Shown here piece by piece: positions 23,263 to 35,233 of a stretch of 64,000 nucleotides of DNA. Both the position numbers and the translations under genes were made by a program. This stretch comes from Dolomedes plantarius (lineage: Eukaryota; Arthropoda; Arachnida; Araneae; Dolomedidae). The DNA lies in NCBI GenBank assembly GCA_907164885.2, contig OU015490.1, positions 210,939,943-211,003,942 of the forward strand, in the 5' to 3' direction. Under the pieces are notes generated by a model. The model had not been told where the DNA came from. It ran no database searches and saw only the letters and a list, made by a program, of their open reading frames with translations. Each line of letters opens with the position of its first letter. The first letter of the stretch is position 1.

Positions 23263-23984
23263 CAAGAGACTGGACAAACGTATCCCTAATTTAAATCATT
23301 AGTAGTTACGAAAATAAATAATTCAGAAATACGAATATTTTACAGTGATTTAAACATTTTTTATCCCTTATAAATATGGCTCTTAATTTTTTTCTAGGTC
23401 GAAGAGAAATTTTTTAATTGTTAACATTTTAACCACTGTTTTTTCATTGTTATGTCATTGAGCACATTGCATCACCAGAACAGCTGGATGGAATACCATA
23501 AATTTTTTTAAAACAACAATATAAACATGTATCATTAAAATGGCTTACTATTAAGGCTTACTTTTGTTATGGCTTACTATTATTTATGCCATTCGTGCCA
23601 TAAAAAATTTAATTGCAGTAAAATTTATGAAATTTAAAAAAAAAGAAATAAGTAAAAAAAATTCGTAAAAAGAACTAAGAATTTTGATTTCAAAGTTGGT
23701 CATTTTAAGGATATATTACATAATTTGATTTTAGAACTTTAAAAAAAATGTAAATTCATTAATATATGGTCGCAAGTCTGCGCGCAATGACATAAAATTG
23801 AAGAACTCATATTGAATTTTTAAAAAAACATGTATCTTCAATCTAGAAAAAATTGACAAGCATGTTTCTAAAGAAAAATGTGTGTTTTTAACTCACAGTA
23901 AAAATTATCATATCCCGGAATATATTATTTTCCTAACTACTGACGTGTGAAGATAGGGATATCTTTGTCGAGTTTCTTACCATT
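23263..23984. other. AT-rich DNA without recognised gene
   Basis: Nothing recognisable. Confidence 0.5.
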
Positions 23985-24135
23985 TAAAATTTGCCTGACC
24001 TCCCACGTTAATTCCGTAGACCGAAAAGGTCCTTCTTTGATCTCAGTGGGTGGGGAAGTTACGATCCCCCCCCCCAGATGTCACTCTTGGGGTTACTCGG
24101 TCAAAATTAAGGGGGCACCTGACTCAATTGGACTC
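23985..24135 (+). repeat. SINE body fragment (unit i)
   Basis: Similar to 24500-24600 of unit iii: GATCTCAGTGGGTGGGGAAG against GAGGTCAAAGAGGGTAGGAT, then GGTCAAAATTAAGGGGGCAC and AATTGGACT. It runs directly into the head of unit ii. Confidence 0.65.
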
Positions 24136-24139
24136 ACTC

Positions 24140-24365
24140 AACACTTGTGGGGGTATGCAGCGTACCAGGTTTCGGTACTCAGGATGCTCGGATCGAATCC
24201 CGAGGAGTGCCATTAAGTACATCCATGTCTAGGCCGGATATGGGCACGTTAAGGGGCTGTGGCTTCTGAAGGCTGTCGCTCCGGTTTATAATACCGGAGA
24301 TAAAGCCGTCAGCTTGCTAGCCTATATAGAACTGGTGTGGAATACATTTCGGCCAGGGGGGCATA
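24140..24365 (+). repeat. tRNA-derived SINE (unit ii), internally deleted
   Basis: The head carries a Pol III B-box-like GGATCGAATCC at about 24190. The body shares TACATCCATGTCTAGGCCGG and ATATGGGCACGTTAAGG with the other copies. The middle is deleted and the 3' part GGCCAGGGGGGCATAAGAAA is retained, followed at once by the head of unit iii. Confidence 0.75.
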
Positions 24366-24725
24366 AGAAAACAGGGCTCGGGGTATCAATGTGGTAGCAC
24401 CCTGATTTCGGTGCTGAGGGTGCTCGTATCGAATCTCAATCCGCACCATAAAATACCTCCTTGTCTAGGCCGGATATGGGCACGTTAAATCTATAGATCG
24501 GAGAGTCCCTCTATGAGGTCAAAGAGGGTAGGATCCCCCAAGATGTCCCTCCAGGTACCCTCCTGGGGGTTCTTGGTCAAAATTGAAGTGACACTTTTCT
24601 AAATTGGACTTTTGGTGACATTATAAAACCGGAGACTCATAAATCTGCAAGACAGCCTATATGGACCTGGTCGGGAATATATACCGACCAGGGGCATTAG
24701 AAACAACAACAACAACAACAATTAT
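24366..24725 (+). repeat. tRNA-derived SINE (unit iii), full length
   Basis: About 360 bp. The tRNA-like head has a B-box-like GTATCGAATCT. The body ends in a strong hairpin CCTGGTCGG...CCGACCAGG (about 24662-24688), followed by GGCATTAGAAA and a (CAA)6-type tail. The same family occurs inverted at 55870-56160. Mobilisation would depend on a LINE enzyme; the LINE end at 25787 has the same CAA tail. Confidence 0.8.
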
Positions 24726-25139
24726 ACAGCAAAGAAGTTAAAAAAGGAATTTGTTACGAACTACAAATTTATTTTTCATAAATATGTACTGGATTAATTT
24801 TATTATTTCAAGGACGTTTTTTTTCTCTAAACCTACAACAACATAATTTTCGCTTTTGAGTTACTAAATATGGCTTACCCATTGAACACTATAATATAAC
24901 AATTACTAAGTTCAAGCAGCATTGTAAATGTTGATTATTTGAAATATAATTGATAAAAATCCTTGTTTCAACTGGTGTTTAACACCTTCGCTATTTTAAA
25001 TAAATGTCGATTACGGTATTTTAGCGTTTGAAGATCCATTATATTGGGAAGCAAAGCATGAAAAATTTAAAAACGATTCACTTTTATTAGATCCATCATC
25101 GTTTAATTTTTGAACTTGATGTTCAATCAAAATATTACC
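24726..25139. other. AT-rich DNA without recognised gene
   Basis: Nothing recognisable; it may include eroded 5' flank of the LINE remnant. Confidence 0.45.
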
Positions 25140-25787
25140 AAAGATTATATTACATTAATTCTACTCTCACTTCATATGCTGAATCATCTCCATCTAAACT
25201 TATCTGGATCTTGACCGACAGCAAGAGTATCATTCAACATCTAATGAACTGGCCGATTTTCACTGATAAAACAAGAACCGACTTTCTCCTTTCTCGCATG
25301 GCAGACTCTAAATCAATAGCTATCCAGTTGATCTCGTCACATTTTAGTTTGTTCGGCAACGATCAGGCCGACGTACTAGCAAATGAGGGCTGTTTAGAGT
25401 ATGAGCCCATGTTTGAAGTCCTAACTGCATCGGAGGTTCCATCCGTTTTTAAGATCAGGTTATACAGTGTTTGGAGAGAGCCTCCCTGGCTAATCGTTCG
25501 GATCTAGCCTTGCGTTTTAGAGGTCCGAGAACAATAAAGGTCTGCTTTGTAACTTCTTCGGAGAGGCCGTATAAAAAGTATGCACTTCAAGAACTGTACA
25601 AAGGCTTTTCCCCCACGTTCCTGTTCTGCTGCTCCTGCGAATCCTCCCCACATTGCAAACTGTCTATGTATCCACTTCAACAAGCTTCAGAAGATCAGGA
25701 TACCTCTATCTCTCTTTTGCTCACATGATACAGCCTCATGGACATTGTCTAGCATATTCTATTCCAGGGCTTAGCAACAACAACATT
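25140..25787 (+). pseudogene. LINE (Jockey-clade type) ORF2 3' end with RNase H
   Basis: 25211-25507 reads WILTDSKSIIQHLMNWPIF, LLSRMADSKSIAIQLISSHF and FGNDQADVLANEG, the RNase H domain of arthropod LINEs. The Asp of TDS and the GND-AD block are present; the domain start is degraded. After a frameshift, 25471-25728 reads ANRSDLALRFRGPRT and YALQELYKGFSP, corresponding to the C-terminal tail of the same proteins. The copy ends near 25787 with a short CAACAACAACA tail. It is 5'-truncated, as usual for LINEs, with only about 650 bp remaining. Confidence 0.8.
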
Positions 25788-28059
25788 CACGTCTCACAAC
25801 ATTATGTTTTAAATCAGGCAAGTTAACATTCAATTATATAAAATGCTCTCAACATACCAGTTTACCTGAAAAGAAACATCGATACCATTCTAATAAGCAT
25901 GTGAAGATTGTTTTACACAACGTAATTTCATAGAAAGTATAGAAAAATATATTACCAAATTTAGTATCTCCCATTGAGCCTAGTATCAAGACCTGTAATG
26001 ACTATTTAAATTGCTTGATCACCGAAAACTAACACTTTAAAAATATCTGAATCAGAATATGGCAGAATGTTCATTCTTCATAAAGTACTTTTTATTTTTA
26101 TTTTAATTTTTAAATAATTCCTTATAATAATTGTTTCATTTTATTCATCATATTGTTTGTAATTTGTATTCTAATTCTGTTTCTGGTCAATAGATGGCAT
26201 AACTATGAAATTTTTTCTTTTACTTCAAGCCACAAATTCTTTTTTATTCTGCTGTTGTTGCACATTCTATTCCGAGTAATAGTAAGAAATGGTAAGAATG
26301 TTTAATATGTTGTGGTGTATATTCAATTCTAAGCAATGTCATGAAAGAATTCAAAAATCACTATGTTGGATGCGATTCCGTTTATTCTTTTTTTTTGTTA
26401 AAGATTCTGTGTAGATTATTGTTCAAACTGTTGACGTTTTGAAGTCAAATGTTCATTTTGTAAAACCTAATTTCGAAGGGTTATTCAGTGTGTCAGATAT
26501 TTAACAGTTATGTGTTAAAATGAAGTCAATTATTAAATGCATTTTAAGGATATGAAATGGAACTAAGTTTTTTAGTGCTGACTTATTATTCAAGCATTAT
26601 TCAGATGATGTTAAATGTAAGCCATTAAAGTATTACCTTTATTAAAAGAAGTAAGAAGATTGATTAGTTGCACTTAAACAAGAACATTAAATATTTTTGT
26701 TAATGGATTCTTATATAGTCCACTAAGATATAAAATTATATTAATAAAATAACTGACCCGAAACAAGGTAATATGTCATTTCCCTTAGATATAATTATTT
26801 AATTCTTAGTAATTTTCTATGTTGTTAAAATTCTCAAATGAACATCAAAAAATAATTTGATACGATCAACAAACTAATTTTTTATAAATCTATTATGGAT
26901 CACTTTCACTGGATTAATAAAGATTATTCTTCAACGGCACTACAGCATAATTTTCGCACTTGGATTACTAAATATGTTTGGCTGATCAGTAATCTATGAC
27001 AAGTACCATCGAGCAAGGAATACCGAGAATATTGATTTTTTAAAGATAAATAATAACTAAAAATCTTCGTTTCTATAGCACAACAGAACAGTATTATTTC
27101 CCATGAATAACATCATACTTTTTTTTTGTTTGAAGAACTTTGTAATTGCAGAAAACACACACGATTCTTTGCTTTAGAAAGTTCCCTTAAGGCAAATATT
27201 TGATGTACGTACACGTTTCTCTTCTTAATAAGTTATAGAAAGTAAAAAAGGATATAGGAACTTGACCAAAGAAAAACATGCCATTGTGAGTATATTATTC
27301 CTTTACACAATATCTAGAACTCCTCGACAAAGATAAAATAAATATTACATCGAAATTAGGGCTATTCAATCAGGCGATCTTTGCCTCATTTTAATTGGTG
27401 CATGATTTTAATGTTATTAGCAGAGATTAAAATGATAATAAAGTAGTGTTTTCGTGATACTTACATTGTTTCGGAAGATAATGAGGCTGTAAATTTTAAA
27501 ATGATATGCATATGTTATACTAAAACTCCCAGGGTAAGTTCATATTTTGAATTTTGTCCGGGATAAAATTTCATTATTTTAACTATTTAGTTAGTCTTCT
27601 CAATATTTAGCTGCTCAGTCAAGAAATTAGGTGGTGCCATGAATGTTCGTATTGAAGTATATGAATCAAAAGAAGGTGGGATGTTTTTTTTCTTAAAATT
27701 AATAAAGAATGCATCCATCAAGGAAAAATGTAACAAAGAAACGACAGTAGATGGTAAAGGTTGTCACTTATTAATAAAAGAGTTGCAATGATGAGTGAAG
27801 GGCCACATGACTTGCAAAAATCAGAAGATTCGGTCATATGGCTCGAGATTCAGACCTGTCGACTGCAGCTTTGCCGATAGTTATCTCAGGCTATCGAAGG
27901 GAGGCCACGGATAAACTTTTTTATATTTTTTTTAATTCTATTGCCATAAATTGCTTGCAGACCCCCCTATTCTCACTATTTTCTTCTTTTTTTTCAAATT
28001 GTTTTCCTAAGGTGGTAGTCGGAAAGGACCACTTTAAGTACACCGCTTCAAGGAGGTTC
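25788..28059. other. AT-rich DNA without recognised gene
   Basis: About 2.3 kb with no coding frame, RNA gene or element end that I can support. Part of 27838-28010 is less AT-rich but carries no motif. Confidence 0.5.
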
Positions 28060-28450
28060 GGAAGGGTGAGTTACGTTACGTTATGTCGATGTCACCCAGT
28101 GGCTAAGTGGTTAAGGCATCAGCCTGACACGCCGGGGGAGCGGATTTGATTCCCGCATAAGACTTGGTTGTATTCTGGGGAACTCCTCGTCAGTCTTTAC
28201 TTGCAAAAGGAGACTCGTCTAGAAAGGGGAGCTGCAATCCATCGTCCATCGCCGGTGTCATCGTTCGATAGTAAAAAATTCTTCTGTTATTGCGTGATTT
28301 ATGTTTCAGTTTCCTTGTATTCATATGTATATCGGACTGGGTTGTGGCTGTCGTCAGCCCCAGGGATCTTAGACACACTTACACGTTATGTTGATACCAT
28401 TGAGGAGTGAGAAACAGTCCGATACTTGCGATTCTTCCCTCTGAAAATTA
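28060..28450 (+). repeat. tRNA-derived SINE of another family
   Basis: The head at about 28088-28160 has an A-box-like TGGCTAAGTGGTTAAGGC and a B-box-like GGATTTGATTCCCGC in tRNA spacing, most like a Leu/Ser-type tRNA. The following about 290 bp are GC-richer than the flanks and show no coding signal. The 3' end was set by loss of composition, so it is approximate. Confidence 0.6.
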
Positions 28451-30676
28451 AACAGATACCTGTATAAACTATGGATGGTTCCCAGATAGTCCTAATTAGT
28501 CGTTTTAACATTACCCAACATTTGGAATTTTTTTCTTTGTTTTTCTCGCCCGTCTGTGTGCTTTCGCACCAATTGCGCAAACTATGTGTCTTTTGTTTTC
28601 AATAAATTCTCAGCGTCTGGGACATCTATTTTTTTTCGTGCATTTCGTCCAACATTCCAGTATACAAATTCTTGCACTACGTTGCCATTTCATATGATTT
28701 TCTCCTAGCCTGCTGGATTGAACGGTTCCCGATCCCTTTTTGGCCTCTAACATTGGCCTAGGATAGGGATGCTCGAGAGGTACTTGGGACTAGTTTGTGC
28801 GAGGTTGCTCTCCCCGATGGGGAATCCACCCAAAAATTTTTTTTCGCTTTGTCGAATCTCATCCAGTGGCAGGGATCCTTGTCCTGAATTTTTTTTTTAT
28901 CCCAGATCTTGATTTTTCAATGGCCATATGGCCTTATGGGCTTCGTTTTACAAAAATATATCAAAATCTGGCTCTTCTCCTCGTAAATTAAATATATAGC
29001 AAAAATATATACATTTATTTATCATAAGCATAATTTAATTACGATAATGGGATTATGCAATTTTATTATGCAATTATGTAAATTAATGGTTATCAACTAA
29101 TACAAGTGGAGATCGCTTCGATAAAATCGTGATATATCTCTGTGCTACGAAACGAACCAAGACCTTTGTTATTCATTACGTGATATCTAAGATGGATTCA
29201 ATAATCCCAAGCACGAACTTTATCACACTTCATGATCTCTTTGACAGTTTTACATCACTCTTCTGAGTGCGTGGAAATAATTTTTTCATAAGATAGTAAA
29301 GTCACAACAAAACACATACATTCTCTTAAAACTGAAACTGAAAACGATGCTATGATGGCAGAATAAATACAGAGATATCATCAGAACTGTCGATTTTAGT
29401 AATTGATATAATCGTTTTAATTATTCGTTAATGATCGATTTAATAATAGTTTTTGGAAACAGATTTAATAGGAAGAGCATTTCAAGTAAAAAAAAGGGAA
29501 AACAGAAATATCTTCAAGAAATAAATTTTGAGTGGAATTATGAAATGGATTCAGTCTGACGACAATTAAAAAAATTAATTTACCTTCCAGTAACCTTAGA
29601 AAATGGAGTGCGTAATATCTTATTTGTATAATTTTAACATTATTAATAATGGTGAAAATATATTTTTTCAATATATTTTTATTACAATAAGGGTTTTTAT
29701 GAATTGCCATCTAGGTTTATTTCGTTTATCTTGCTGGGAGACCTGTCCGGTGTCAATGCAATAATGACATATTTATTTCTGCGATAGTAATTAGACTCAA
29801 AGGTTTTTGTCAGTTTGACCTTTCATATGAATCCATCAATATATTATTTTCTAGCTATAAATTGTTCCCAATTTTGTTATTTTGGAGGCTCTAAAAATAA
29901 TTGTGTGATTATGATAGAAAACATTATAATAATTTTTTCCTACTTGTTGTTTAATAAATAACATTTAACATTTGACCAATGCATACAGCAAATCAGCGAA
30001 AAATTTTGCAAGATTAAAAATAAGTTGAAAACGATTAAACACCATTAAATGTACCAAGCCATAAAGAATTCCCTGAGCACAATGAAACTAATATATAACA
30101 TATTTAAAACGGTTTTTAGATGAATTATAAATGTAAAAATATAATTAATTAGTAATTAACAAATTGGATAATTTGTCCTTTAGCTCTAGATGGAAATGTT
30201 AAAAAACAGAATACAGTTTGCCAAAACGAATGAAATTACTGTTTGTAACGATACAAATATGAGACATTTAGGAATTAGTGTTTCTAAACACAAGAAAAAA
30301 TACAGTTATATAATTAGGTTTAAATTAAAGATATTGTAAATCTTAAAATTGAAACTGAAAATGTTTCAAAATGTTATTATAGTTTCAATTTATGTAAATC
30401 TTAACTAAACCCTTACAGCAGTGCAAGAATAAAAACCATATATCTCCTTTATATTTGTTTCTCATTAAAAAGTAAAGAACTCTATCTTATGAAATTTTGA
30501 AGATCTAAATTTTAAATTACCTTTATAAAATTTCCTTTTTTTATTAGCGGGCTATTCTCACAAACAGTTCGTTTTTAATATATAGAAATACCATAAGAGA
30601 GTATCCTTAACTCAAAATTTAAAAAAAAAATAGAGATTGCTAGTTTTGATCATACGTCACTTATACTGTTTATCTA
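28451..30676. other. Mostly AT-rich DNA without recognised gene
   Basis: 28480-28960 is less AT-rich and may be an unidentified repeat. From 28990 to 30660 nothing recognisable on either strand. Confidence 0.45.
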
Positions 30677-31212
30677 CAGGCAGCGTCAGAATGGGCTCTC
30701 ACATTTCAAAGGTTAATAATAAACGAACGAAACAGTTTACAGAAGAAAGCTTTATATTTTCGAAAATTACTTATAAGTTTATTTTTTTTTACCATTAGGT
30801 TTTGAAAATAACATCAGACAGCTGGCGACCGTTATTTCTGATGCACTGCCGAAGCCGTTCTCTAGAGTTTTCCACCACTCTGTTGGTCTGGGGGTAATGG
30901 CGACAACTTCGGAGAACGACCCCTTGTTTTCCTTGGCAATGCAGACGAACTTGCTGTAACGTGTGAAACCGAACACAGGATTGTTTTTTGATCAGGAACG
31001 GCATCAGTTGCATACAGCCCTAAGCACATCCTAAATGCCCCCGAATCACGGTTTCATTTTGTTTGTTTTGTCATTTTGTTTGTCAGTAGACACCAACTCA
31101 TGGTGTCTACTGACAACTAGAAAATCCTCCCGACTTGTTGCCCCTTCCCGTACTTCCCTACTCCTTTACCAGTGACCTTCAGAAATGTGGGAGTCCATTC
31201 AGCCGCACACTG
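30677..31212 (-). mobile_element. Mariner-related element, internally deleted
   Basis: A 536-bp element flanked by TA at 30675 and 31213. Ends: CAGGCAGCGTCAGAATGGGC at the left, and the complement of CAGTGTGCGGCTGAATGGAC at the right, both continuing as CTCNCACATTTC. The element at 56983-57803 belongs to the same family. The minus frame 30795-31013 joins an N-terminal scrap (MQLMPFLIKKQ) to a C-terminal transposase tail (RERLRQCIRNNGRQLSDVI), so the catalytic core is deleted. Confidence 0.78.
31080..31116. repeat. Perfect 16-bp hairpin inside the element
   Basis: TTGTCAGTAGACACCA, loop ACTCA, then the exact complement TGGTGTCTACTGACAA. It may be a transposase-binding or recombination remnant. 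Confidence 0.9.
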
Positions 31213-31559
31213 TATAACTACATATCATAACTTCTAAAATAATCATTTTTAATAGCTCCTTTTTGGTTTTTCCTTATGGGGTACAAGGATAAATAGAAAA
31301 TAATATTTTTTAGCACTTTTCTATAGTTTTCCTTGTACATACATGTCATGATTAACATGCTTCTTTTGTAGTCAACCGCATATGTTTTCAGCCTATATAA
31401 AGTCATATTTAAACAATTTATAAATTTTTGGACATAATTGCATCGCCTTTGGTATGAAGCTTAAAACTTCCTTGCAAAAATCCTCGTCTTCTTGAGCAAC
31501 TATTTTTTATAACCAGTATCATGATAGAGGAAGGGGTCTGGTCACTGAGGTGAACAGAC
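31213..31559. other. AT-rich DNA without recognised gene
   Basis: Nothing recognisable up to the GC-richer leader of the following ORF. Confidence 0.5.
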
Positions 31560-31703
31560 GTGTCTTTTTCAGCTCCGTGTAAGCCTTGATACCGCACGTG
31601 GTTGCACGTGCACCGCTGCTTAGCCAGCCTAGCCTACGTTTCACTGCTCTTCGCTCACCAGTTACGTTACTGTCCGATTAGTCTGAGGGGCCTCGGCTTG
31701 CTC

Positions 31704-33749
31704 ATGAGTGATCGGGCTAATGTAGCTGGCCCGACGGGCAGCAAGCTTTATGGCAGTGCCAACCGTACTCCTGAATCGGATTCTGATATGGACTCGGAAA
31801 TGGATTTCTCTGCACCCTCATCGAGGAAAGACCGTCATAAACAGCCGACTTCCCTGGCCAAGAAAAACGAGGATACCCTGCAAAGCGTTACCCGCAACGC
31901 CAGGAATGAACTACAGAACACTTCTTCAGCTGACCCGGACTCTAACCCTTGCATTACCAAAGGAAAAAAGAAAAAACCCGCTGCTGCCAATTCGGCGAGT
32001 AGCACCAGCTCTCACGCACGTAAAAAACCGCTCTCAAACGAAGAACTTAAAGAAATTAATCGTCGTAAAAGTAGAACTTGCTTGGACTACATTTCCAGAA
32101 ATGACTGCCCAGCTGAAATCCGTGGACTAGCGGAAGCACTCAACAATCAACTAATAATGACGAGCGAGGATACCGATGCGAGCATCGTCTTTTCCGGGGT
32201 AAGTGTTATGTTTGATTATTTAAATACTTTGCTCTGTAGGAAACCTTTTGATTTCAAACCCTTTCTTGAATGTAACTGCATTGTTGAGGAAATTACTGAA
32301 AACCTAAGCATTTATAACGCCAGAATGGCTGATTATAACCTTGAATTTTATCTAAATAATGAGACGCTAGAAATTAAAACCAAATCCAACAAACGTTCTA
32401 GGGAGGACGAGGAAAATTCCCCGGTCTCCCGCACTAAAATCGCGGCTTGTAGCCCTGTTAATTCTAACGACCCTTGCATAGCTAATTCAAATGAGATTAA
32501 TGATGACCCCAGTAACGTCCCTATCAGTATGGAAACGCAGGAAACTGCCGCTCCCAAGCCCATCAAAAAATACCATATTTTCTTCGAATCGGGAAACAAC
32601 TACAAAAGCTTGATAGACCAGATATTAACTATCTCTCCTGACGCCGAGCCAATTCTGGCCGGTACTCTTATCCATACTGTTTTCTCTGATAACGAAAACT
32701 ACAAAAAAACTCAGCAGTTATTGCTAGAAACTAACGTCCCATTCAGGATTGTCGACCCGAGGTCGGAAAGGCCAAAAAAAATTCTAATCAGGGGCCTGCC
32801 TGCCACTACCGATAGACAGGATATTCAGGATGCGCTGACAAATATTGGCATTGAGCCCATTAAAATAGCCTATCTCACCAACAAAAAAACAAATGTTAAA
32901 TTGCCACTGTTTATGGCCTCCCTTAAACCATCCCCTAATAACGATAACATCAACACCCTAACCTGCATTAATCACCTAAAAATTACTATCTCCCCTTTTA
33001 AAAACTCCGGTTATGCTCAATGCTATAATTGTCAGCGTTACGGTCATTCTAGTAACACCTGCAATCTTACTCCCAAGTGTCTACTCTGTAGTGGTAGCCA
33101 CCAGGCCCGTCTGTGTCCCATCAGGGGAAACCCTGAAAAATTCACGTGCGCCAACTGCGGTGGAAATCACACCGCTAATTATTCTAAATGCAGCAAACAT
33201 CCCAAATTCTTAGCCAATTCAAAAGTTGCCCCAAGTAAACATAAATTTAACAGCATCCCTAACTCAAACTCAAATTTTACCCCTGCTCCTACCCCGGCTA
33301 CCTCGGCCTGGAACAAAAACGCTCCCCCCCCAAGCAATAATAATACCCCCTCGGTGCCTTCCGGCGCCGCTGATAATAATGTAAATGATAACTCTGCCCC
33401 CATCCCCCAGGAATTACCTACTCACTTTAGGACTGCTCCTAAAAAGAAAATTGCTTTAGATAAACCCATTTCCAAATACTCCCCCATAGATCAACAAACT
33501 CATAGCACCCCTAATCCCCGCAGTAACAGTAATGACGGCCTCTCCGACTTCGGCGAGATTATTAAATATGTTAGGGAAATTTCCCAAATATTTTCTATCC
33601 ACGACATCGTAAACTTGCTCAAAAACTTAGCTGTCGCTCTCAGAGAGCCCGGCGATGAAATTAACAAAATGTTCAGGGTCTTCACCATAATAAGTGATTA
33701 CTTCCACCCCGATCCTGGTTCTAATCGTGATCGGGACCCCTCGGCTTAA
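31704..33749 (+). CDS. Jockey-type retrotransposon ORF1 (Gag-like), intact
   Basis: 681 codons from ATG 31704 (MSDRANVAG). The frame is also open from an ATG at 31602, but that stretch looks like GC-rich leader. The N-terminal third is Ser/Lys/Asp-rich. A PRE_C2HC-type domain (about 32776-33010, KKILIRGLPATTDRQDIQ) leads into three CCHC-like knuckles starting at 33021: CYNCQRYGHSSNTC, CLLCSGSHQARLC and CANCGGNHTANYSKC. A long Pro/Asn/Ser linker follows, then a helical tail (FGEIIKYVREISQIFSIHDI). In Jockey-clade LINEs this protein binds RNA and forms the nucleoprotein particle. There is no frameshift or stop, unlike every other TE protein here, yet no ORF2 follows. It may be a recent truncated copy or a retained gag gene. 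Confidence 0.88.
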   Translation: MSDRANVAGPTGSKLYGSANRTPESDSDMDSEMDFSAPSSRKDRHKQPTSLAKKNEDTLQSVTRNARNELQNTSSADPDSNPCITKGKKKKPAAANSASSTSSHARKKPLSNEELKEINRRKSRTCLDYISRNDCPAEIRGLAEALNNQLIMTSEDTDASIVFSGVSVMFDYLNTLLCRKPFDFKPFLECNCIVEEITENLSIYNARMADYNLEFYLNNETLEIKTKSNKRSREDEENSPVSRTKIAACSPVNSNDPCIANSNEINDDPSNVPISMETQETAAPKPIKKYHIFFESGNNYKSLIDQILTISPDAEPILAGTLIHTVFSDNENYKKTQQLLLETNVPFRIVDPRSERPKKILIRGLPATTDRQDIQDALTNIGIEPIKIAYLTNKKTNVKLPLFMASLKPSPNNDNINTLTCINHLKITISPFKNSGYAQCYNCQRYGHSSNTCNLTPKCLLCSGSHQARLCPIRGNPEKFTCANCGGNHTANYSKCSKHPKFLANSKVAPSKHKFNSIPNSNSNFTPAPTPATSAWNKNAPPPSNNNTPSVPSGAADNNVNDNSAPIPQELPTHFRTAPKKKIALDKPISKYSPIDQQTHSTPNPRSNSNDGLSDFGEIIKYVREISQIFSIHDIVNLLKNLAVALREPGDEINKMFRVFTIISDYFHPDPGSNRDRDPSA

Positions 33750-35179
33750 CCCTTTTTGTTTTGTTTCTCCTGCCATTTTGTGCAATTAAACTTTTTTTTA
33801 AAATTGTCCCTTATCTTTAGTATGGTAAATTTTTTCTGTTAAAATTTGCTTCATGTGTCAAGTAATCCCTGCTTTTCCTACGTTTAAATTTTTAAGAGCA
33901 CTGTATTTATTATGATCTGAATGTAACACTGGAGTTAAAGCCTATGTGCCCAGGTACTCCCAGAATGCCCACTATTGGAAATCGGCAGTATCATGATATA
34001 AGAAATTGAACTCATTTCGAATGCACAAATTTTTCCAAATAAAATATATCAAGTAAGAGCTCAGTTGAAAAGTAAATTAAGACAACCTGGAGAAAAAATA
34101 GTTCCCATCAGGGAAAAAATATATTAAATTAAAAAAGTCTTGTCACATCACTCATGTTTTCCCTACTGTAGAATGACATGTATCTCATTTGAAAAATCAA
34201 TCACACTTTTCTCTGGCTAGGAATAAAAAACATTTGAACTGGTGAAAACTACTATAAAAAAACCTTGAACAGTTATCTCTATGCTCGACATTCGAAGGAA
34301 AAAAAAATATATTATATGTATATCTCCAGAAAAGAACTATTTTTGTTATTTTCAACATGTGTACCGAATTTTTCATCACTCAGGAGGTTTTTTTATGTTA
34401 CTTTTCTCTGAATATTTATTTTTTTAAGGTCTACATTTATACTCATTCTCAATTTTAGGCGATTTATGTTATCCTCTGGAGACATCACATCTTAGTAAAT
34501 TCGAAATGCAGGAGTGATGAATGTTCTTTTTTACCACTTTGTTCAGTCATTGTTGGAATCTGCGTGTTAAAGTTAAAGCCTTGTGGCAGACCGAGGAAAT
34601 GTTATCTAATTCTGAATGCTATTTTACAAAAGCTATTTTTTTGTGATCAATTCCACATTAATAACAATCATTTTACAGTAATGGATGAATGGTATCTAGC
34701 AATATTACGTTGTTAATAATGAACCAGTATATTATTGTAAAGAAAGTATTTTGACAGCAAGTTGAATCGTAAACGTGAGGTGAATATATTTGAAGACGTA
34801 TATGTTCTATTTTAATACTATCTTAGAATCGATGTGTATCGATTCTAAGAACTGGACTCTCGAAGGAAATCCCCAATTTGTTATTTTATAAAGAACATAG
34901 AATTGTAGAAAATAATGTAGATTCCTTCAAGAAAAGAAACGAATTACATGTTACAAAAAGTATTAAATTTTTTAAATCAAATATTTCAGATTTTTTATTA
35001 TAATAAGAGACAGAATTTATGTATTGAAATTATATTCAAATCTCCCGCATTTTTTAAATTTAATTTTTACAGACAATTTTTTAATGTTTTTACTATATAT
35101 TTAAACTATACATAAAAGGGAAAGCAGAAAGCAAGAAAGGTAAAACATAAGAGAAGAAATTGGACAGAAAGTCATTGCC

Positions 35180-35183
<4 letters not shown>
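33750..35183. other. AT-rich DNA; no ORF2 after ORF1
   Basis: The first 60 bases are T-rich possible 3' UTR (TTTCTCCTGCCATTTTGTGC, then TTAAAC and a T-run). No endonuclease or reverse transcriptase motif was seen in any frame. Nothing else recognisable apart from the hairpin at 34821-34850. Confidence 0.5.
34821..34850. repeat. Perfect 13-bp hairpin
   Basis: TCTTAGAATCGAT, loop GTGT, exact complement ATCGATTCTAAGA. Isolated in AT-rich DNA. Confidence 0.92.
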
Positions 35184-35230
<47 letters not shown>

Positions 35231-35233
35231 ATT
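35184..35233. repeat. (TA)n with (GATATA)n extension
   Basis: A TA run to about 35213 followed by AGATATAGATATAGATATA. Confidence 0.93.

Noticed and set aside
28088..28160. Functional tRNA gene
   Set aside because: A and B boxes are present, but acceptor pairing is poor and a SINE-like body follows.
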